A stretch of DNA of 64,000 nucleotides, from the NCBI RefSeq assembly GCF_001945445.1, contig NZ_MSXW01000016.1:124001-188000 (forward strand). The letters run 5' to 3'. Numbering within the stretch: the stretch's first letter is position 1; every line of letters begins with the position of its first letter. The notes beneath the pieces were generated by a model that had not been told where the DNA came from, did not search any database, and saw only the letters and a list, made by a program, of their open reading frames with translations. Both the position numbers and the translations under genes were made by a program. Source of the DNA: Pseudomonas sp. PA27(2017) (GTDB taxonomy: Bacteria; Pseudomonadota; Gammaproteobacteria; Pseudomonadales; Pseudomonadaceae). This document shows, piece by piece, positions 9,020-19,479 of this stretch.

Positions 9020-9985
9020 ATGAACCCCTTCACCGCGCTTGCCGACCTGCCCCGCCACCTCAGCGAACCTGCCGTGCGCGACCTGGCCTGGACGCTGCTT
9101 TCGCCGCCCCTGCTCGCCCATACGTCCTGGCCACAGCGCCATCCCCTCATCGCCAGTAGCTGGGCGGCCGAACCGGATCTACTGGCCGACTGGTTGCAGC
9201 TTCAGGACGAAAACCCGCAAGCGCTGCACGAATGGCTGTCGCGTAGCTCGGTGCGGCGCCTGGGCCTCTATTACGAACGCCTGTGGCAGTTCGCCCTGCA
9301 CGCGGCGCCGGGTATCGAGATACTGGCGGCCAACCTGCCGATCCGCCAGGGCGGCCATACCCTGGGCGAGCTGGATCTGCTGCTGCGCGATGGCAGCGGC
9401 GTGCACCATGTGGAGCTGGCGATCAAGCTGTACCTGGGCCAGCCGCCCGGTGCACCCGAGCACTGGATCGGCCCGGGAGGCCGGGACCGCCTGGATCTCA
9501 AGCTCGATCATCTCGCCATTCACCAGTTGCCGTTGTCGGCTTCGCCGCAAGCGCGGCAAGCGTTGGAGAGGCTGACCCACGCACCGATCCAGGCCTCGAT
9601 GTGGCTGGGTGGCTATCTGTTCTACCCCCATGGCCGGGATCATCCATCACCGGCGGAGGCCGAGCCGGCGCACCTGCGCGGCACCTGGCTGCACCGCCGG
9701 CAATGGCCTGGGCTGCAGGCCCAATACCCGGATGCCCGCTGGCAACCACTGCCGCGCAACGCTTGGCTGGCACCGGCTAGACGGCTGGCGGTGCAAGCCT
9801 GGTCAGCCCAGGACCTGCAGGTCTGGATGGATGGGCTGGCCGTGGACGCCGGCGCGCAGTTGCTGGTCGATCTACAGCCTGATGACAACGGCGCACTTAC
9901 CGAGCGACAGCGGATCTTTCTGGTCGCCGATGACTGGCCCGCCAGCGGCACCGAACCGGGTGCGGCGCCGCCCTCAGCGCGCTGA
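9020..9985 (+). CDS. DUF1853 family protein
   Basis: A 321-residue protein of the DUF1853 family, a conserved and uncharacterised family of gammaproteobacteria. Visible features are a nuclease-like core segment (LGELDLLLRDGSGVHHVELAIKLY, reminiscent of the E/D-xK arrangement of PD-(D/E)xK folds), and no signal or membrane segment. That nuclease resemblance is my inference only. The ATG at 9020 is preferred; an in-frame TTG at 8996 lies inside the end of repeat copy A. No strong ribosome binding site is visible for either. The 3' end overlaps the convergent PLP-enzyme gene by 12 bases. Confidence 0.82.
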   Translation: MNPFTALADLPRHLSEPAVRDLAWTLLSPPLLAHTSWPQRHPLIASSWAAEPDLLADWLQLQDENPQALHEWLSRSSVRRLGLYYERLWQFALHAAPGIEILAANLPIRQGGHTLGELDLLLRDGSGVHHVELAIKLYLGQPPGAPEHWIGPGGRDRLDLKLDHLAIHQLPLSASPQARQALERLTHAPIQASMWLGGYLFYPHGRDHPSPAEAEPAHLRGTWLHRRQWPGLQAQYPDARWQPLPRNAWLAPARRLAVQAWSAQDLQVWMDGLAVDAGAQLLVDLQPDDNGALTERQRIFLVADDWPASGTEPGAAPPSAR

Positions 9986-10915
9986 GTCCTTGCCAAGCGC
10001 AGCGCGGCGGCCCTGCAGGCCGCCGGTGTGTAGGAAGATCAGGCGTCGGCCGGCCTCGATCTCACCTCGGCGGATGGCATCGCGCAAGGCCAGCAACGCC
10101 TTGGCGGTATACAAGGGCTCCAGCAGCAAATCGCTTTGCGCCTCGCACCCTTCCATGAAGGCCAGCAACTCGCTGTCCTGACGCGCGAAGCCGCCGCGAC
10201 AGGCATCCAGCAATCGGTATCCACCATCGTCACGGCCCGCCTCAGCCAGTAGCGTGCGCACCCGCTCGGGCACGCCATGATCCAGCGGTACCGCCAGAGC
10301 GCCGTGAACGCTATGCCGCCCCTCCTCTGCGATCACCAACCCGGCCAGCGTGGTGCCGGTGCCTACCGCCAACCACCAATCGTGGTAATCATCCCAGCCA
10401 AGCGTTGCCAGCTGCCCCGCCACCATCGCCGGCAAATCGGCACACCCCAGCGCGCCGGGCAGCCCGCCACCGCCCTCGGGCACGGGCATGAAACCCGGAT
10501 GACGCGCCAGCCATTGAGCCCAGAAGTCGGCACGATGCCGCTCGCGATAACCGCCGTAGCCCAGCCAATGCAGCTGCATGCCGAAGCGCTGCAGATCCTC
10601 GACGGTCGGCGTGTCCTGAGGGTGGCCCCGCAGCAGGCCGACGGTAGCGAAGGAAAACCGCTGCCCAGCGGCCGCCAGGGCATGCAGATGATTGGAGTGG
10701 GCGCCGCCGAGGCTGATGATGCCGCTGGCACGCTGTTCAGCAGCGCCGCGCAGATGGGGGGCGAGCTTGAACCACTTGTTGCCGCTGATCAGCGGGTCGA
10801 TCAGGTCCAGGCGCAGCACCGCCAGTTCGACGCCCGTCAGCCAGTCGAACTGCAGCCGTTGCAACGGCGCCTGGGGATGCCAGGCGCTGATGGCAGCCAG
10901 TGGAATCGAGGTCAT
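9974..10915 (-). CDS. PLP-dependent deaminase/desulfhydrase family (ACC deaminase or D-cysteine desulfhydrase type)
   Basis: A 313-residue fold-type II PLP enzyme. Lys47 in SGNKWFK is the expected Schiff-base lysine; GGAHSNHLHA near 89-98 is the substrate/phosphate loop, and GTGTTLAG near 203-210 binds the PLP phosphate. The family includes 1-aminocyclopropane-1-carboxylate deaminase and D-cysteine desulfhydrase. The alignment of motifs does not settle which, and the general label is safer. It is transcribed leftward, downstream of the coiled-coil protein gene (30-base gap), and converges on DUF1853 with a 12-base overlap. Confidence 0.85.
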   Translation of the reverse strand: MTSIPLAAISAWHPQAPLQRLQFDWLTGVELAVLRLDLIDPLISGNKWFKLAPHLRGAAEQRASGIISLGGAHSNHLHALAAAGQRFSFATVGLLRGHPQDTPTVEDLQRFGMQLHWLGYGGYRERHRADFWAQWLARHPGFMPVPEGGGGLPGALGCADLPAMVAGQLATLGWDDYHDWWLAVGTGTTLAGLVIAEEGRHSVHGALAVPLDHGVPERVRTLLAEAGRDDGGYRLLDACRGGFARQDSELLAFMEGCEAQSDLLLEPLYTAKALLALRDAIRRGEIEAGRRLIFLHTGGLQGRRAALGKDSAR

Positions 10916-10945
10916 GACGATATGGCCCGGAAAAAGGCCGGGAGT

Positions 10946-12232
10946 TTAACCCACGGTGCGCAGGCGGGCGGTCTTGTGCTGCATGCAGCAGTTGGACTCG
11001 CCAACCACGAAACGCCCGGGCGTTTCGACCCGCTCGACCGCTACGTCGCAGCGCTGGCCATCGGCCTGCAGCCCTTCGCAACGGGGCCGCTGATAATGCT
11101 CCAGCCACTGTCGGTACTGGCTCTCCGGCACGAAGCACTTGCTCGCCGCATAAGCCAGTGGGCCGGCCAGGTAGCGGTCGACATCCTGCAAAGGCACGGT
11201 CAGGTGCCCCGCGCCCGGGTGGAACACCACGAACACCACACCTTGCGCAGCCAGGCGTTCGAGCACCTGGCTGGCGCCGCGCTGGGCAGCCTCGCCCTCG
11301 CGGCGACACGCCTGTTCCTCGGCGGCAGACTGGGTGGCGAGAATGCGCGCGCGCAGTTCCTCGTCGAACTGCTCGCGCAGGATTTCGCGCTCGGTGCGGG
11401 CGTGACGCTCGGCAGCGCGCACCCGCACCGCCATTTCCTCGCGCTCGCTCTGTTGCGCTTCCCGTTGTTCGGCCAGTTGCGACTTCAAGCTCTGGTTGAG
11501 CCCTTCCTGCTGGCGCAGCGCCTGCCGCAACGCCTGAATCTGCCCTTGCAGCTCGGCCAGTTGTCCATCGCTTCTGGACGCGGCGCGCGCCAGTTCGGCC
11601 TGGTGCTCGTGAGCCAGGGCAGCCAGGCGCTCGCGTTGCTGGCGAACCAGTTGCGCGGCCTTCTGCCGGTAGTCGTGGGAAAGGCGCTCGGCCAGCTTCT
11701 CGGCCAGATCGCGGGAAGCGTCGGCCGCGTACCATTGATCCTCGGAAGCCACCTGCAGCCGCTCGGGCGTCACGGCCGGGGCTTCCTCTTCCTGCATGAG
11801 GATGCCGAGGGCGTTGGCTCGCACCGTGTCACGCAAGGTGGCCAGATCATTGTTGCCGGGCACCAGGCTCGGGTCCCACAGATGCATCTGGTGCCAGGAA
11901 ACCGGGCACTGGCTCCGGCAGGCCAGGCGAATCGGCCCGCCGCCCAGGTCGGGGCCGCGGCCGGCACGCTCGGCCATCTGCTGCAGGGGAATGTTCCAAC
12001 CGCTGTCCGGCGCACCGTCTTCGTCGAGATCCAGGTAGAAGAACACCGCCGAGCGAATCTGCAGACGGCCATTGATCACCACGTAAACGGCCCGCACCTG
12101 CTCGTCGGCCAGGGTCGGCATCTTCACCAGGCCATCGAGCAGGGTCTCGAACTCGGTGTAGAACATCTGCTTGCCGATGCTGCCGTCCGGGGCGAAGAAC
12201 ATCACGGCCTCGATCAGTTGCGGCTTGCTCAT
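10946..12232 (-). CDS. Conserved coiled-coil protein of unknown function
   Basis: A 428-residue protein I do not recognise functionally. Residues 1 to about 150 form a globular domain (opening MSKPQLIEAVMFFAPDGSIG), followed by a long charged helix rich in Glu, Gln, Arg and Ala from about 165 to 335, strongly suggesting a coiled coil. A C-terminal domain follows, with paired cysteines (RCEGLQADGQRCD and SNCCMQHK). The ATG at 12232 has GGAG eight bases upstream and is chosen over an upstream GTG. No signal peptide is seen. The neighbourhood (ahead of the PLP enzyme, behind fadH) is conserved in pseudomonads as I recall it, but gives no role. Confidence 0.75.
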   Translation of the reverse strand: MSKPQLIEAVMFFAPDGSIGKQMFYTEFETLLDGLVKMPTLADEQVRAVYVVINGRLQIRSAVFFYLDLDEDGAPDSGWNIPLQQMAERAGRGPDLGGGPIRLACRSQCPVSWHQMHLWDPSLVPGNNDLATLRDTVRANALGILMQEEEAPAVTPERLQVASEDQWYAADASRDLAEKLAERLSHDYRQKAAQLVRQQRERLAALAHEHQAELARAASRSDGQLAELQGQIQALRQALRQQEGLNQSLKSQLAEQREAQQSEREEMAVRVRAAERHARTEREILREQFDEELRARILATQSAAEEQACRREGEAAQRGASQVLERLAAQGVVFVVFHPGAGHLTVPLQDVDRYLAGPLAYAASKCFVPESQYRQWLEHYQRPRCEGLQADGQRCDVAVERVETPGRFVVGESNCCMQHKTARLRTVG

Positions 12233-12418
12233 CGATGTTCTCCACGGGTAATGACGGTTCACGCTGCCTTTGGCCTGGCGCAACGAGACGCCAGCCAGGC
12301 AAGTCTAGGCGAGAACCCATTACAGGCTGTGTGACCCGGTTGGCAGTCATTCAGCCGCAGGACGAACGGTACGGTCGAACTGTGACCCGTTCGGTAGAGG
12401 GTGAATGAAAATGCCGAA

Positions 12419-14542
<2,124 letters not shown>

Positions 14543-14581
14543 TCAATGATCGTAAATGACAAATCAATGATCATGAGTGAC
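14543..14581. promoter_or_regulatory. AraC-type direct-repeat operator between fadH and its divergent regulator
   Basis: Two 18-base direct repeats start with the same nine bases TCAATGATC: one at 14543-14560 and one at 14564-14581. They are offset by 21 bases (two helical turns) and end in AATGAC and AGTGAC. Tandem direct repeats at this spacing are what AraC/XylS-family dimers usually bind. The site lies 65 bases upstream of the AraC gene and about 95 upstream of fadH, so either or both could be controlled. Confidence 0.7.
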
Positions 14582-14646
14582 AGCACATCTGGCGCACTGC
14601 CCTGGGCCGAGCTACGCTGGCGAACCTCCCTGCCGGGCGCACGCCG

Positions 14647-15705
14647 ATGAAACCTGCCGCCATTCGCCTGGGCGATCTCTCCATTGGCTACCTGCATAGC
14701 CTGGCGGACGCCGTCGACCATCTGGGCCACGCCTCGCAGCCGCTGCTCGAACACTACGGCTTCGATGCTGCGCGCCTGGCCGAGCCACGCGCGCGGCTAT
14801 CGATCCCGCGCTACATGCACCTGGGCCACGCCGCCATCGAACTGACCGGCGAGCCGGCCCTGGGCCTGCTGATGGGCCGCTTCGCCTACCTGCATCGCCT
14901 GGGGCTGGCCGGTATCGCCGCGGCCCAGGCGCCTACCGTGCGCGAGGCGGCCCGTACGCTGATCCGCTTCGAGGCACTGTACGCCTCGAACTACCGTGGT
15001 CGTTCCAGCCTGGCCGAAGACAGCAATGGTGCCTGGCTGCGCTTTCACTCCATCGGCCCGTACAACGCCTACAACCGCTTCGTGGTCGACACCGTGCTGG
15101 CCACCTGGCTGCAACAATTGGGCGCCCTGGCCCGCACGCCGCTGACCGCGCAAGCGCTTCAGCTGGAATTCAGCGCGCCTGACTACGCCGAACGCTATCC
15201 GCTGGAGTTCGGTTGCGTGCCGACCTTCGAGGCGGACTTCAACGGACTCAGGCTCGACCAGCAGGCGCTCAACCTGCGCAATCCGCTGCATTGCCCGGGC
15301 ACCTGGAATGAATTGTTACAACTTTGCGAGCAGGAGCTGCATAAGCTGACCCGCCCGCAAAACATGCGTGATCGCGTCATCCAACTGCTCGGCCCGCGCC
15401 TGCATGGGCGAGAGCCGGACATGGACGACATCGCCCGCCAATTGCAGTTGCCGAGCTGGACGCTACGCCGTCGATTGGGCGAAGAAGGCACCCGCTTCAG
15501 CACCATCGTCAACGAGACCCGCCGCGACCTGGCGGTTGCCTACGTACGGGACACCGAGCTGAGTTTCGGCGAGATCGCCTACCTGCTCGGCTTCGCCTCC
15601 GCGGAGGCGTTTCAGCGCGCCTTCAAGCGCTGGCTCGAGCACCCACCGGGAGAAATGCGCCGCACCCTGCGACAGAACAGCAGCACATCTGAATCTATGA
15701 AATAA
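14647..15705 (+). CDS. AraC family transcriptional regulator
   Basis: A 352-residue regulator with an N-terminal arabinose-binding-like domain (about 20-200) and a C-terminal double helix-turn-helix (about 240-345), ending in the LGFASAEAFQRAFKRWLEHPP signature of the AraC family. This domain pairing is typical of the OruR/ArgR-like subgroup that senses small molecules. It is divergent from fadH, and paired TCAATGATC repeats lie between the two genes, so control of fadH and itself is the obvious hypothesis. The inducer, perhaps a fatty acid or acyl-CoA, is inferred from context only. Confidence 0.92.
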   Translation: MKPAAIRLGDLSIGYLHSLADAVDHLGHASQPLLEHYGFDAARLAEPRARLSIPRYMHLGHAAIELTGEPALGLLMGRFAYLHRLGLAGIAAAQAPTVREAARTLIRFEALYASNYRGRSSLAEDSNGAWLRFHSIGPYNAYNRFVVDTVLATWLQQLGALARTPLTAQALQLEFSAPDYAERYPLEFGCVPTFEADFNGLRLDQQALNLRNPLHCPGTWNELLQLCEQELHKLTRPQNMRDRVIQLLGPRLHGREPDMDDIARQLQLPSWTLRRRLGEEGTRFSTIVNETRRDLAVAYVRDTELSFGEIAYLLGFASAEAFQRAFKRWLEHPPGEMRRTLRQNSSTSESMK

Positions 15706-15715
15706 CTATTTTCAT
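15697..15715. promoter_or_regulatory. AT-rich palindrome, possible Fur-type site upstream of fpvG
   Basis: The 19 bases ATGAAATAACTATTTTCAT have 6-bp arms (ATGAAA/TTTCAT) around an AT-rich centre and overlap the stop codon of the AraC gene. Ferripyoverdine-handling genes are iron-controlled, so a Fur site is expected hereabouts, but the match to the classical Fur box is only about half of positions. I list it as a weak candidate. Confidence 0.3.
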
Positions 15716-15805
15716 TTGCAGCTGCGGGTTTTACGCTTCTCATCCGTCCTAGTAGATAGCTGATTCATTCGTGCCCGCCTGGCGAGCACTTCATCGGTTT
15801 GTACA

Positions 15806-15834
15806 CCTCGCTGGCTACCTGGCCGGCGAGGTTT
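15806..15834 (+). terminator. Terminator after the AraC gene
   Basis: CCTCGCTGGC at 15806-15815 pairs with GCCGGCGAGG at 15822-15831 (nine of ten pairs, six-base loop), followed directly by TTTCGTT. It sits 100 bases downstream of the AraC stop and 60 bases before fpvG, so it separates the two units. Confidence 0.6.
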
Positions 15835-15851
15835 CGTTCGTACCTAAAATC

Positions 15852-15876
15852 GCGCCCCGTGCAACGCACGAGGCGC
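15852..15876 (+). promoter_or_regulatory. GC-rich hairpin in the fpvG leader
   Basis: GCGCCCCGTGC (15852-15862) pairs with GCACGAGGCGC (15866-15876) around the loop AAC with a single mismatch. The stem ends 19 bases before the fpvG ATG, which has no strong Shine-Dalgarno sequence. It could act in mRNA stability, attenuation or translational control; its role is unknown. Confidence 0.5.
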
Positions 15877-15895
15877 TCAGACAAGACTGATATAC

Positions 15896-17083
15896 ATGTC
15901 CAAGAAGTCGCGTTCAAAAATCTGGTTCCTGGTGCACAGCTGGCTCGCTCTGCCGATCTGGTTCTTCGTGCTGATCGTCTGCGTCACCGGTACCCTGGCG
16001 GTGGTCAGCCAGGAAATCGTCTGGTTGGCCAACCCCGACGTACGCGCCAGCAAACCCTCGGACGACGCCGAGCTGCTGACCTTCGGCCAGGTGCTGGCCG
16101 AAATCAAGAAGGCCCAGCCGGAGCTGGTGGTGCAGTCCATCGCCCGCCCTGACGAATCGCACTTCGCCCTCACCGCGCGGGTCAGCTACCCGGACGGCAG
16201 CAACCCGACCATCTACGTCAACCCCTACACCGGCGCCATTCAGGGCGTGAGCCCCGAGTTCGACTTCCGCCAGTTCACCCGCGCCCTGCACGGCTGGTGG
16301 CTGGTGCCCTTCACCAACGGTTTCAGCTGGGGCTGGTATCTGGTGTCGATGATGGGCATCCCCATGCTGCTGTCGCTGATCACGGGCCTCGTGGTCTACA
16401 AGAAATTCTGGAAGGGCTTCTTCAAGCCGCGCCTGCGTTTCAACCAGGGCGCGCGGATCTTCTGGGGCGACTTCCACCGCCTGAGCGGCATCTGGTCGAT
16501 CTGGTTCATCGCCGTGGTGTCGATCACCGGCATCTGGTTCCTGATCCAGGCGATCCTGTTCGACAATCAGATTTCCATCTCCACCGAAGGCGTGCCCGCC
16601 GTAGTGGCCCGCGAGGACGTGCCGAACGTGCGCCCCGGCGAGCCGATCCCGATGCTCGACGTGGACGAAGCGGCGCGCATCGCCATCGGCAAGGTACCGA
16701 GCCTGGACGTCAGCTTCACCCGCCTGCCCAGCAACGCCTACGACCATATCTCCGTCGGCGGGCGCGGCTGGTACCCGCTGATGATGCAGAGTGCCTCGAT
16801 CAACCCCTACACCGGCGAAGTGGCCCAGCAGCGCCTGCTCGAGGATCGCTCCAAACTGGAGTTCGTCACCGAATCCATGCGCCCGCTGCACACCGGCGAC
16901 TTCGGGGGCCTGTGGGTGAAGATGATCTGGTTCTTCTTCGGCCTGATGCTGAGCATGATGGTGCTCAGCGGTCTGCTGATCTGGACCAAGCGCACCGCCC
17001 AGGCCACCGCCAAGGTGATCAAGCGCCCGGCGCGCTCGCGTGACCGCGACACTGCAACCGACACTGGGGAGGTCAAGGCATGA
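15896..17083 (+). CDS. fpvG: PepSY-domain inner-membrane reductase of ferripyoverdine, FpvG-like
   Basis: In P. aeruginosa FpvG is the inner-membrane reductase that frees iron from pyoverdine in the periplasm by reducing Fe(III) to Fe(II). This 395-residue protein has the PepSY-associated TM layout: helices near residues 12-35, 140-165, 195-220 and 335-360, with conserved histidines in the HSWLALP, HGWW and FHRLSGIW contexts that could ligate haem, and large periplasmic loops. The assignment rests mainly on order: this is the first of eight genes matching the fpvGHJK-fpvCDEF set in number, order and size. Its stop overlaps the next start (ATGA). Confidence 0.88.
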   Translation: MSKKSRSKIWFLVHSWLALPIWFFVLIVCVTGTLAVVSQEIVWLANPDVRASKPSDDAELLTFGQVLAEIKKAQPELVVQSIARPDESHFALTARVSYPDGSNPTIYVNPYTGAIQGVSPEFDFRQFTRALHGWWLVPFTNGFSWGWYLVSMMGIPMLLSLITGLVVYKKFWKGFFKPRLRFNQGARIFWGDFHRLSGIWSIWFIAVVSITGIWFLIQAILFDNQISISTEGVPAVVAREDVPNVRPGEPIPMLDVDEAARIAIGKVPSLDVSFTRLPSNAYDHISVGGRGWYPLMMQSASINPYTGEVAQQRLLEDRSKLEFVTESMRPLHTGDFGGLWVKMIWFFFGLMLSMMVLSGLLIWTKRTAQATAKVIKRPARSRDRDTATDTGEVKA

Positions 17084-17625
17084 GCAAGGCCATGGCAGCA
17101 CAACCCGCTTCGCCGCTGAGCCGCTTCTGGTACAAGTGGCGCTTTCACATCAACATCCTGCTGGTGCTCATCCCGTTGGGGTTCATGCCCAAGTACTTCG
17201 CCGACGTCGCGCTGTTTCGCGGCACCAGCGGCCTGGGCGAGCGCACGGTAGGTGAATTCCCGGTCGGCCCCTGGTCGATCACCCTGGCAGAATTTCGCGC
17301 CGCACCACCGGAACTCGACGGCCCGGCCGGTTACATGAAGACCTTCACCGGTGCGCTGTGCAAGGAATGCATCGGCCAGGTCAAGGCCACCTACCTGCGC
17401 ATCGGCAAGCCCCGCAGCCTGCGCGCCGCCGGCGGCATCTTCTTCGGCAGCGCCTACCGCATGGGCGCCACCGTGCCGTTGCCGAACCGCACCAAGCCCG
17501 ACGCCGAGCTGTGGATCACCATGGAGGGCTGGGACGGCTCCGTGCATCAGGCCGCCGTACCGCTCGAACAGGCATCCCCATCCACCGTCGCGTGGCTGCA
17601 GAAACAACAAGGAGGCAAACCATGA
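17080..17625 (+). CDS. fpvH: FpvH-like membrane-anchored accessory protein
   Basis: A 181-residue protein with one N-terminal membrane anchor (about residues 25-47) and a periplasmic domain carrying a CKEC motif near residue 91-94. FpvH is the second gene of the ferripyoverdine-reduction operon in P. aeruginosa, where it assists FpvG; its precise chemistry is not established. ATGA overlaps at both ends tie it to its neighbours. The symbol depends on operon position plus size and topology, not on a known fold. Confidence 0.82.
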   Translation: MSKAMAAQPASPLSRFWYKWRFHINILLVLIPLGFMPKYFADVALFRGTSGLGERTVGEFPVGPWSITLAEFRAAPPELDGPAGYMKTFTGALCKECIGQVKATYLRIGKPRSLRAAGGIFFGSAYRMGATVPLPNRTKPDAELWITMEGWDGSVHQAAVPLEQASPSTVAWLQKQQGGKP

Positions 17626-17948
17626 TCAAGCCCAACGTCCTGCGCAGCGTCGCAGGTATCGCCCTGCTGTCGCTGAGCGGCCTGGCCCTGGCTCACAACC
17701 CCATGTGCCAGTGCGAGGAAGTCGATGCCGAGAACATCCGCTGCACCGGCGGTTTCTCCGATGGCAGCGGCGCCGCCGGCGTGACCCTGGATGTGATCGG
17801 CTATGACGAGAGCATCCTGGTGCCCGGCAAACTGGCCGACGATTCGACCCTGACCTTCAAGAAGCCCGAAGGTGAGTTCTACGTGCTGTTCGACGCGGGC
17901 CCCGGCCATATCGTCGAAATCGACCACACGGAAATCGAGGCCCCATGA
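17622..17948 (+). CDS. fpvJ: FpvJ-like small periplasmic protein
   Basis: A 108-residue secreted protein: residues 1 to about 24 form a clear signal peptide ending in ALA, and the mature part starts HNPMCQCEE with a CxC pair and one further cysteine, then a beta-rich domain. A strong GGAGG lies eight bases before the ATG at 17622, which fixes the start over longer frames. In P. aeruginosa FpvJ belongs to the inner-membrane complex that assists ferripyoverdine reduction. The Cys residues could bind metal or be redox-active; that is inference. It overlaps the stop of fpvH and the start of fpvK. Confidence 0.82.
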   Translation: MIKPNVLRSVAGIALLSLSGLALAHNPMCQCEEVDAENIRCTGGFSDGSGAAGVTLDVIGYDESILVPGKLADDSTLTFKKPEGEFYVLFDAGPGHIVEIDHTEIEAP

Positions 17949-18511
17949 CGGTTCAGGTCGTACGCCCCGCCGGTGCCGGTCATGAAACCCTCTACGTGCT
18001 CGCCCTGTGCCTGGTCATCGTGCTGGTGGCCGGCTCGGTGGTCGCCTGGCATGGCGAAACGGACAGCGAAACCGCCATCGCCAGTCACCAGATCGATGCC
18101 CGCCGCGACCTGACTGCCGCCGAACAAGGCATCTATGCCGACCTGCGCGTGGCCGCCGACGAGATCCGCATTCGCCGCGACGAAGAGCAGACCCTGCTGA
18201 GCCCCGCCGAGCTGGCCGATGAAGGCTTCCCCCCATTCGTCAACGATGCCAGCGCCACCAGCCGCGGCAGCCACCAGTGGCAGTTGCTGCCCGGCGACGA
18301 GGCCGCCTACTTCGGTGCCAGCCAGGCGCTGGACGTCGCCGGCTCCCTGCTCATGCGCCTCGACGCCGAGGGTGAGCAGGCCGACGTGTGGCTCAACCGC
18401 AGCACCGCCAGCGCGCCTGCCAGCCTCGATGCACCGGCCCTTATCGCTGCCGGCTGGCAGCAGATCGCCTCCCAGTACGACGCAGGTGTGACCCGGCAAC
18501 ATCGCCACTGA
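17945..18511 (+). CDS. fpvK: FpvK-like single-pass membrane protein (DUF6162)
   Basis: A 188-residue protein with a hydrophobic helix at about residues 15-36 and a periplasmic domain rich in Asp, Glu and Ala. It corresponds to DUF6162, named FpvK in the P. aeruginosa operon, where it joins FpvG, FpvH and FpvJ in the inner membrane. The start overlaps the fpvJ stop (ATGA). After it comes the only sizeable gap in the operon (35 bases), dividing the reductase half from the ABC-transporter half. Confidence 0.82.
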   Translation: MTVQVVRPAGAGHETLYVLALCLVIVLVAGSVVAWHGETDSETAIASHQIDARRDLTAAEQGIYADLRVAADEIRIRRDEEQTLLSPAELADEGFPPFVNDASATSRGSHQWQLLPGDEAAYFGASQALDVAGSLLMRLDAEGEQADVWLNRSTASAPASLDAPALIAAGWQQIASQYDAGVTRQHRH

Positions 18512-18546
18512 CACCTTTGACTCACCCGACAGAAGACCGCCCGCCC

Positions 18547-19479
18547 ATGCCCATTTCCCGCCTTTTCCGCGCACGCCACCTGCTGTCACGCCTGAGTATC
18601 GGCGCGACCGCCCTGCTGCTACTCGGCGCCGCCAGCGTGGCCGATGCCAAGCTGCGCATCGGCATCACCCTGCACCCCTACTACAGCTACGTGAGCAACA
18701 TCGTCGGCGACAAGGCCGAGGTGGTGCCGCTGATTCCGGCCGGCTTCAACCCCCACGCCTACGAGCCGCGGGCCGAGGACATCAAGCGCATCGGCTCGCT
18801 GGACGTGGTGGTGCTCAACGGCGTGGGCCATGACGATTTCGCCGACCGCATGATCGCCGCCAGCGAAAAGCCGGATATCGAAGTGATCGAGGCCAATGCC
18901 AACGTGCCGCTGCTGGCCGCCACCGGCATTGCAGCCCGTGGCGCCGGCAAGGTGGTCAACCCACACACCTTCCTGTCGATCAGCGCCTCCATCGCCCAGG
19001 TCAACAACATCGCCCGCGAACTCGGCAAGCTCGACCCGGACAACGCCAAGACCTACACCCAGAATGCCCGTGCGTACGGCAAGCGCCTGCGCAAGCTGCG
19101 CGCCGACGCCCTCGCCCAGCTCACCGAAGCGCCAGACGCCGACCTGCGCGTGGCCACCGTGCATGCGGCCTACGATTACCTGCTGCGCGAATTCGGCCTG
19201 GAAGTCACCGCGGTGGTAGAGCCAGCCCACGGCATCGAGCCGAGCCCGAGCCAGTTGAAGAAAACCATCGACCAGTTGCGCGAGCTGGACGTCAAGGTGA
19301 TCTTCTCCGAGCTGGACTTCCCGTCCACCTACGTCGACACCATCCAGCGCGAGTCGGGCGTCAAGCTCTACCCGCTGTCGCACATTTCCTACGGCGAATA
19401 CAGCGCCGAGAAATACGAGAAGGAAATGGCCAACAACATGAACACCGTGGTGCGCGCCATCCAGGACGCCGGCCAATGA
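18547..19479 (+). CDS. fpvC: Periplasmic ferrous-iron/metal-binding protein FpvC (ZnuA-like)
   Basis: A 310-residue cluster A-I solute-binding protein with a signal peptide (about 1-36, ending ADA). Expected metal ligands are His in LHPYYSY, His in FNPHAYEP, His in VHAAYDY and an acidic residue near the C-terminus. By sequence alone it would be called a Zn/Mn-binding ZnuA relative. It lacks the long His-rich loop of true ZnuA, and its place in the fpv operon identifies it as FpvC, which in P. aeruginosa receives iron released from pyoverdine. The ATG at 18547 gives the intact signal peptide; no good Shine-Dalgarno is visible. Confidence 0.87.
   Translation: MPISRLFRARHLLSRLSIGATALLLLGAASVADAKLRIGITLHPYYSYVSNIVGDKAEVVPLIPAGFNPHAYEPRAEDIKRIGSLDVVVLNGVGHDDFADRMIAASEKPDIEVIEANANVPLLAATGIAARGAGKVVNPHTFLSISASIAQVNNIARELGKLDPDNAKTYTQNARAYGKRLRKLRADALAQLTEAPDADLRVATVHAAYDYLLREFGLEVTAVVEPAHGIEPSPSQLKKTIDQLRELDVKVIFSELDFPSTYVDTIQRESGVKLYPLSHISYGEYSAEKYEKEMANNMNTVVRAIQDAGQ

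Noticed and set aside
10916..10945. Hairpin CCCGG/CCGGG between the coiled-coil and PLP-enzyme genes as terminator
   Set aside because: The stem is only five pairs and is not followed by a T-run in the direction of transcription; the genes are probably co-transcribed.
15845..15870. PvdS iron-starvation promoter before fpvG
   Set aside because: TAAAAT is present, but there is no CGT at the required distance of about 16-17 bases.
15914..17101. Leftward frame as long as fpvG on the opposite strand
   Set aside because: Antisense shadow; fpvG has the PepSY/TM layout, the operon position and ATGA coupling. The antisense frame is full of Asp, His, Gln and Gly runs.
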